Below, piece after piece: positions 16,919 to 23,521 of a DNA stretch of 23,521 bases. This DNA is from an uncultured Porphyromonadaceae bacterium (lineage in GTDB: Bacteria; Bacteroidota; Bacteroidia; Bacteroidales; UBA11471): positions 1-23,521 of the forward strand of contig UQOX01000034.1 in NCBI GenBank assembly GCA_900542765.1. The letters run 5' to 3'. The notes under the pieces were generated by a model. The model had not been told where the DNA came from. It did not search any database and saw only the letters and a list, made by a program, of their open reading frames with translations. Each line of letters starts with the position of its first letter. The first letter of the stretch is position 1. The translations under genes were made by a program, and so were the position numbers.

Positions 16919-18232
16919 ATGAAAAAAAACGACCAACCGATTTTGCACGACAAAGGCGTGAGTTATGTACTGCCTTTTATTCTGATAACTTTCTGTTTTG
17001 CACTATGGGGATTTGCTAATGACATCACCAATCCCATGGTAAAAGCTTTCTCCAAGATTTTCCGCATGAGCGTGACCGACGGAGCTCTGGTGCAAGTGGC
17101 CTTCTATGGCGGATATTTCGCCATGGCATTCCCGGCCGCCATATTCATTCGCAAGTACACCTACAAAGCTGGTATCCTCATGGGATTGGCCTTATATGCC
17201 ATCGGTGCCTTTCTCTTCCTCCCGGCCAAATGGAGCGGCGAATACTATCCCTTCTTGATAGCCTATTTCATTCTCACTTGCGGACTCTCGTTTTTGGAAA
17301 CCAGCGCCAATCCCTATATTCTCTCGATGGGCAGTGAAGCAACGGCCACAAGGCGCCTCAATCTGGCACAGTCGTTCAACCCCATGGGTTCGTTATTGGG
17401 TATGTTTGTCGCCATGAGTTTCATTCAAGCACAACTCAACCCGATGGATACGGCCGACCGGGCACAACTCAACGATGCCGAGTTTGCCGCCGTCCGAGAC
17501 AGCGACCTTTCCATTTTGGTTGCCCCCTATCTCTTTATCGGAATTGTCGTCTTGGTCATTTTCTTTATCATATTCTTTTCCCGAATGCCCAAGAACCAAG
17601 ACCAGTCGCATGATGTGCATTTCATGGTATCGATACGGCGCATCTTTTCCATTCCCCGCTATCGAGAAGGGGTGATTGCCCAATTCTTCTATGTCGGCGC
17701 ACAAATCATGTGTTGGACATTCATCATTCAGTATGGCACCCGTCTTTTCATGGCCGAAGGCATGGAAGAGATAGCGGCTGAGGTACTTTCTCAAAAATAC
17801 AATATCATTGCCATGATATGTTTCTGTTGCAGCCGTTTTATCTGCACCTACATGCTCAAATACCTCAATCCGGGACGCTTGCTCTCGATTTTGGCAGGAG
17901 CGGCCATGATACTCACTTGCGGAGTCATTCTTTTGCAAAACATATACGGCCTTTATTGCCTGGTCGGTGTCTCGATATGCATGTCGCTCATGTTCCCCAC
18001 CATTTACGGCATTGCATTGGAAGGACTTGGCGACGATGCAAAATTCGGTGCGGCCGGACTTATCATGTCGATTCTCGGAGGTTCGCTGTTGCCCATGGTG
18101 CAAGCTCGTATCATCGATATGAAAACTGTTCTCAATTATCCGGCCGAAAACATTTCATTTGTCCTACCGCTTATCTGTTTCATCGTTGTCGCCGCATACG
18201 GATACCGTTCGATGAAATATTCAAAGGTCTAA
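16919..18232 (+). CDS. fucP: L-fucose:proton symporter
   Basis: Major facilitator superfamily importer of L-fucose at the inner membrane. The 437-residue protein has about 12 hydrophobic segments and matches FucP in length (438 in E. coli). The conserved acidic residues that bind sugar and proton in FucP have likely counterparts in Asp35 (FALWGFANDITNP) and Glu127 (GLSFLETSANPY). The N-terminal cytoplasmic tail is short. It lies 24 bp after the mutarotase gene and ends the block just before a bidirectional terminator. Transport of a related sugar such as another 6-deoxyhexose or galactose cannot be excluded. Confidence 0.93.
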   Translation: MKKNDQPILHDKGVSYVLPFILITFCFALWGFANDITNPMVKAFSKIFRMSVTDGALVQVAFYGGYFAMAFPAAIFIRKYTYKAGILMGLALYAIGAFLFLPAKWSGEYYPFLIAYFILTCGLSFLETSANPYILSMGSEATATRRLNLAQSFNPMGSLLGMFVAMSFIQAQLNPMDTADRAQLNDAEFAAVRDSDLSILVAPYLFIGIVVLVIFFIIFFSRMPKNQDQSHDVHFMVSIRRIFSIPRYREGVIAQFFYVGAQIMCWTFIIQYGTRLFMAEGMEEIAAEVLSQKYNIIAMICFCCSRFICTYMLKYLNPGRLLSILAGAAMILTCGVILLQNIYGLYCLVGVSICMSLMFPTIYGIALEGLGDDAKFGAAGLIMSILGGSLLPMVQARIIDMKTVLNYPAENISFVLPLICFIVVAAYGYRSMKYSKV

Positions 18233-18253
18233 GGAAACCGCAAGGACATCATA

Positions 18254-18292
18254 CAAAAATGAGAGCCACGAAAATCGTGGCTCTCATTTTTG
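18254..18292. terminator. Bidirectional terminator between fucP and the M13 peptidase gene
   Basis: A perfect 18-bp inverted repeat (18254-18271 with 18275-18292, loop AAA) has an A-run on the left arm and a T-run on the right arm, so it can work for both strands. It lies between the convergent fucP and M13 peptidase stops. Confidence 0.93.
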
Positions 18293-18307
18293 TGAGAAAG
18301 GGCTCCA

Positions 18308-20332
18308 TTACCAAATCACGACTCTCTCCTCGGGAGCCATATACATGGGCTGCTCTGCGGTGATGCCGAAAGCTTGGTAAAAGGTTTCGAGATTGCGAAG
18401 TGCGGCATTCACACGCCACTTGCCCAACGAATGGGGGTCGGTCTTGGTGCGCCGCAGAATCTCTTCGTCGCGAATATTCGATGCCCACAAATTGGCATAG
18501 GCAAGATAGAATCGCTGGTCGGGTGTAAAGCCGTCTATCGGCGTTTGTTCAGCACCTTCCGTGGCATTCTTAAAGGCGGTGTAAGCAATCCGCAAACCTC
18601 CTTGGTCGGCAATATTTTCACCCAGAGTGAATCGTCCGTTGGCATGAACCGTGTCGATGACCACAATCTGGTCATACTGTTCGACCAGTCTATCGGCGCG
18701 CAGATTGAACTGACGGGTATCTTCGGGTGTCCACCAGTCGTTGAGGTTCCCCTCCTTGTCGAATTGCCGTCCCATGTCGTCGAAACCGTGCGTCATTTCG
18801 TGCCCGATGACAACGCCGATGGCTCCGTAATTGATGGCATCATCGGCCTCGGCATAAAAGAAAGGAGGTTGTAAGATACCGGCCGGGAAACAGATTTCGT
18901 TGGTGGTCGGATTGTAGTAAGCATTCACCGTCTGGGGGCTCATATACCATAACGACTTGTCGACCTCCTTCCCTATCTTGTCGAGCATATATGCCGTCTC
19001 AAACATCGAAGCGTTTTTGAGATTTTCCCAATAACTCTTCTCGGTCGAAATTTCAAGGGCCGAGTAATCGCGCCACTTATCGGGATAACCGATTTTTACG
19101 GTAACGGCAGCCAATTTTTCAAGAGCCCGGGCTTTTGTCTCATCACTCATCCATTCGAGTTGCGCGATATGTTGCCCCAATGCCTCTTGCAGATTGGCGA
19201 CAAGTTTCAACATGCGTTCTTTCGAGGACTGGGGGAAATATCGTTCCACATATATCTCACCCAAAGCCTCACTCAGCACAGCATCGGTCGTCGACAGCGA
19301 ACGTTTCCAGCGGGCACGCGGTTCTTGTTGTCCCGAAAGGGTCCTTCCATAGAAATCGAACTGGGTGTTATAGAAATCATCGTCGAGATACGATGCGGCA
19401 TTGTTGAGAAGCGTATAAGAGAGATAGTCCTTTATCGTCTGCAACGGGAGTTGCGGATAGAGGTCGTTGAGACCATCGAAGAATGCCAACTGACTGGCAT
19501 CGAGATGGGTCAAACTGTCGACACCCATGGCACGGAAAAAGGCCGTCCAGTCAAAAGCCGACTCTCGTTGTGCGAAGTCGGTATAAGCCATGCGGTTATA
19601 GTTTTTCTGCGGGTCCCGCAATTCTTCGCGACTGTATGCAAGGCGTGCCAACTCGGTTTCGACCTTCAAAACCGATTGTGCCGCAGATTCTGCGGCCGAT
19701 TCGGAATATCCGGCCAACACAAACAAACGGGTCACATACTCCTTATAGGCTTCGCGCAAAGCCAGGTTTGTGCTGTCGGTCGCCAAATAATAATCCCGGT
19801 CTCCCATGGCGATACCGCCCTGATTGAGGGAAAGGAGATTTTGCCGGCTATCCTTGCCATCGGGTCCGACATAAACATAGAAGAAGGGCGATATTCCTTG
19901 GGCATGGAGCCGGCCGATGGCTGCGGGAACTTCACGCCCGGACAAGATGTTTATCTCGTCCAAATCGGCTTTGACAGGAGCCATACCCTCGGCATTGAGG
20001 CGGGCACTATCGAGGCCAAGTGTATAGAGCTCTTTCACTTTGGCGGCGACGCTACCGGGTTGCTGATTTTCAGATACCAGTTCTGTCACCAAATCGTGCA
20101 TCTGTTCTTCACACAACTCGGCCAAGCGGTCGAACGAACCATAGCGGCTATATTCGGGTTTCAACGGGTTATTGGCCATCCAGCCACCGCAGGCATACTG
20201 ATAAAAATCGGTCCCGGGAGCAACACTCAGGTCAAAATTGGATTGCGGCAACGGATTCTCGCCAGTCTGTCGTTCGGAGCAGGCTGCCAGCGTCAACGCC
20301 GCCATAAATGACAACATCATAGTCTTTTTCAT
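18308..20332 (-). CDS. M13 family zinc metallopeptidase, lipoprotein (neprilysin/PepO-like)
   Basis: A peptidase expected to cut oligopeptides outside the inner membrane. The 674-residue precursor begins with a lipoprotein signal ending in LAAC (Cys18). The M13 N-terminal domain fills most of the protein. The zinc motif HEMTH is at 511-515, and the third ligand Glu572 with Asp576 lies in GENIADQGG. The substrate-binding arginine is in KWRVNAALRN (about residue 640). The protein ends VVIW, resembling the family's C-terminal tryptophan but without the usual cysteine. All catalytic residues are present. It starts 28 bp after the ABC-F gene stop, so the two may be cotranscribed. Confidence 0.93.
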   Translation of the reverse strand: MKKTMMLSFMAALTLAACSERQTGENPLPQSNFDLSVAPGTDFYQYACGGWMANNPLKPEYSRYGSFDRLAELCEEQMHDLVTELVSENQQPGSVAAKVKELYTLGLDSARLNAEGMAPVKADLDEINILSGREVPAAIGRLHAQGISPFFYVYVGPDGKDSRQNLLSLNQGGIAMGDRDYYLATDSTNLALREAYKEYVTRLFVLAGYSESAAESAAQSVLKVETELARLAYSREELRDPQKNYNRMAYTDFAQRESAFDWTAFFRAMGVDSLTHLDASQLAFFDGLNDLYPQLPLQTIKDYLSYTLLNNAASYLDDDFYNTQFDFYGRTLSGQQEPRARWKRSLSTTDAVLSEALGEIYVERYFPQSSKERMLKLVANLQEALGQHIAQLEWMSDETKARALEKLAAVTVKIGYPDKWRDYSALEISTEKSYWENLKNASMFETAYMLDKIGKEVDKSLWYMSPQTVNAYYNPTTNEICFPAGILQPPFFYAEADDAINYGAIGVVIGHEMTHGFDDMGRQFDKEGNLNDWWTPEDTRQFNLRADRLVEQYDQIVVIDTVHANGRFTLGENIADQGGLRIAYTAFKNATEGAEQTPIDGFTPDQRFYLAYANLWASNIRDEEILRRTKTDPHSLGKWRVNAALRNLETFYQAFGITAEQPMYMAPEERVVIW

Positions 20333-20360
20333 AACACGGTATTGGTTTTTATATCATTTT

Positions 20361-22316
<1,956 letters not shown>

Positions 22317-22320
22317 AATC

Positions 22321-22378
22321 GTGTACCTTCCATTTATGCCGTTGCGCACGGTCGTTTCAAAACACGGCAAAGGTACAC
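22321..22378. repeat. Inverted repeat flanking the ABC-F leader
   Basis: GTGTACCTT (22321-22329) is repeated exactly as AAGGTACAC (22370-22378), 40 bp apart. One arm overlaps the -7 box of the ABC-F promoter and the other ends 4 bp before the start codon. It may be an operator pair, or chance. Confidence 0.4.
22368..22375 (-). promoter_or_regulatory. Bacteroides-type -7 box for the ABC-F gene
   Basis: TACCTTTG on the minus strand matches TAnnTTTG and lies 51 bp before the ATG at 22316. Transcription would start near 22361. No clear -33 element is visible upstream. Confidence 0.6.
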
Positions 22379-22421
22379 ATTTTTACCCGAAGACGACACA
22401 CCTACCCCACCTATCGAGAAT

Positions 22422-23521
22422 TTATTCCTGAAAAACTCCCGGAATTCCGTCTCGTGTAAGAGTCTCTGCCGATATGTCAAGATGCGTTGCATGGCTGTTG
22501 TTGTAGAAGTCGACATAGGCGCGACCGAGAGAGTCGGTAGCCAACGACGGATTCCAATAGAGCGTGCGACGGTAGTCTGCTTCGTCGGGCAAGTGTCCTT
22601 TGCTGTAATCGACCTCAAAAAATTGTCTTGCAACGGAATAGCCCTGCAAACTTGTGCGACGATAACCTTTCTTTTCACGTTGCTGTTCAGTCGGCGATTT
22701 TATATGCAGCACCACATAAACGAAACGTGAAAAATCAAGCATCTCTCCTTCCCAATATTTAAGGGCTTCAATGGGAATATAGTTTTCCAATATCTCCATA
22801 CTGTCTATGTCATTGATACTGCTATACGGTCGACCCATGGGGCGTGGCATAAAACTTACCGCCTTTCCTTTATACCACAACGTACCATTTGATGAAAAAC
22901 GGAACAAGGGATTCACACGCACCAAAAATTCTTGAATATCATCGGGCATATCCCTATACTCACCACAATCAATGAGTTTATCGTTTTCCCGACTCACATC
23001 GTAGACAATTTGCGGGAATCCATAGTATTCCCGTTTTGCCTTAACAACAACCTCGGACAACTGATGAACTTTTATCGAATCCGACAGCTGCTCATCGAAA
23101 TGCTCATCAGAAGTATCTATATCCGTATCTGCATCTATTATCTCTTCATATATTATACCTGTTTGCGATGGAGCCAATGTTATCTCCTCATGATAGTATG
23201 TACGACCTTGTGGAGAAAACGTTCTATCAAGTTCCACCAAATAAGAACGATTTTTCATGCGACCTTTGGAATCGGCACTACGCGTACGCAACACCAAATC
23301 GACCCACCCTGTCATATCGTCTTTACACAAAAATGCAAATCGTCCTGCTGAGTCGGTCAACATCGTATTATGACTGGTTCCGTATTCTGAATAAATCCAT
23401 ACCGAGACCTCACTATTGGGTATAGGTTCACTACCTGTAATCTTGTAATCAAGCACTTGCCCCTGAACCATGATGCCCTCTTCGACCCGGTGGGCGGGCT
23501 CGAAGGGTTCCACGCCCGCCT
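22422..23521 (-). CDS. C-terminal part of a large regulatory-domain surface protein (partial)
   Basis: The frame is open to the right edge, so only the last 366 or so residues are present; a GTG at 23513 is not taken as the real start. The visible part begins with a beta-rich carboxypeptidase-regulatory-like or MG2-type domain (VQGQVLDY, DSAGRFAF). A linker (LSEVVVKAKR) resembling the entry to a TonB-receptor plug domain follows, and then a plug-like stretch. The end is a beta domain with NPSLATDSLGRAYVDFYNN, typical of alpha-2-macroglobulin-like modules. Proteins of this build are common in Bacteroidetes and usually exported, but their role is unclear. No terminator was seen in the 105 bp before the ABC-F gene. 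Confidence 0.7.
   Translation of the reverse strand, partial: AGVEPFEPAHRVEEGIMVQGQVLDYKITGSEPIPNSEVSVWIYSEYGTSHNTMLTDSAGRFAFLCKDDMTGWVDLVLRTRSADSKGRMKNRSYLVELDRTFSPQGRTYYHEEITLAPSQTGIIYEEIIDADTDIDTSDEHFDEQLSDSIKVHQLSEVVVKAKREYYGFPQIVYDVSRENDKLIDCGEYRDMPDDIQEFLVRVNPLFRFSSNGTLWYKGKAVSFMPRPMGRPYSSINDIDSMEILENYIPIEALKYWEGEMLDFSRFVYVVLHIKSPTEQQREKKGYRRTSLQGYSVARQFFEVDYSKGHLPDEADYRRTLYWNPSLATDSLGRAYVDFYNNSHATHLDISAETLTRDGIPGVFQE

Noticed and set aside
19160..20311. Open frame of 383 codons on the plus strand opposite the M13 peptidase gene
   Set aside because: It is antisense to a complete M13 peptidase with all catalytic motifs, and its translation shows no recognisable domain; it is a shadow frame.

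Overview
The window looks like chromosome from a member of the Bacteroidales, most likely a gut lineage. Three things point there: promoter -7 boxes of the TAnnTTTG type (7859-7866, 7953-7960, 9447-9454, 22368-22375), almost no Shine-Dalgarno sequences upstream of genes, and families typical of that order (five-repeat DUF349 protein, lipoprotein cyclophilin with a helical insert, M13 lipoprotein, large regulatory-domain surface protein). The genus cannot be fixed from the sequence. Coding density is high; the longest gene-free gaps are about 213 bp (7779-7991) and 198 bp (13288-13485). No tRNA, rRNA, insertion sequence or CRISPR array was seen.

Layout. Minus strand, 104-7778: UDP-glucose dehydrogenase and a polyprenyl-phosphate sugar-1-phosphate transferase (an envelope polysaccharide pair), a DUF349 protein, an orphan Cas6-type endoribonuclease, and a two-gene unit of a cyclophilin-type lipoprotein followed by an M16 metalloprotease. 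A divergent promoter region (7779-7991) separates these from the plus-strand genes.

Plus strand, 7992-13287: cysQ, cysC, cysD, cysN and a sulfotransferase. Together they form a complete route for sulfate activation, transfer and PAP recycling: ATP sulfurylase (CysDN) makes APS, CysC makes PAPS, the sulfotransferase uses PAPS, and CysQ removes the PAP product. No PAPS or sulfite reductase is present, so the cluster is built for sulfonation rather than cysteine synthesis. From memory, it resembles the B. thetaiotaomicron cluster around BT_0412-BT_0416 reported to sulfonate steroidal metabolites. CysN carries a C-terminal remnant of an APS kinase domain that aligns without gaps to the intact CysC next door but has lost the P-loop.

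Plus strand, 13486-18232: a fucose block of fucI, fucO, a RhaM-type mutarotase and fucP, with a strong intrinsic terminator between fucO and the mutarotase. The kinase, aldolase and regulator of the usual pathway are not here. A perfect 18-bp bidirectional terminator closes it. Minus strand, 18308-23521: an M13 peptidase lipoprotein, an ABC-F ATPase with its own promoter, and the C-terminal part of a large regulatory-domain surface protein that runs off the window.

The most notable items are the sulfonation cluster with its pseudo-APS-kinase CysN tail, and the orphan Cas6 that lacks the canonical catalytic histidine and has an unusually strong ribosome binding site.
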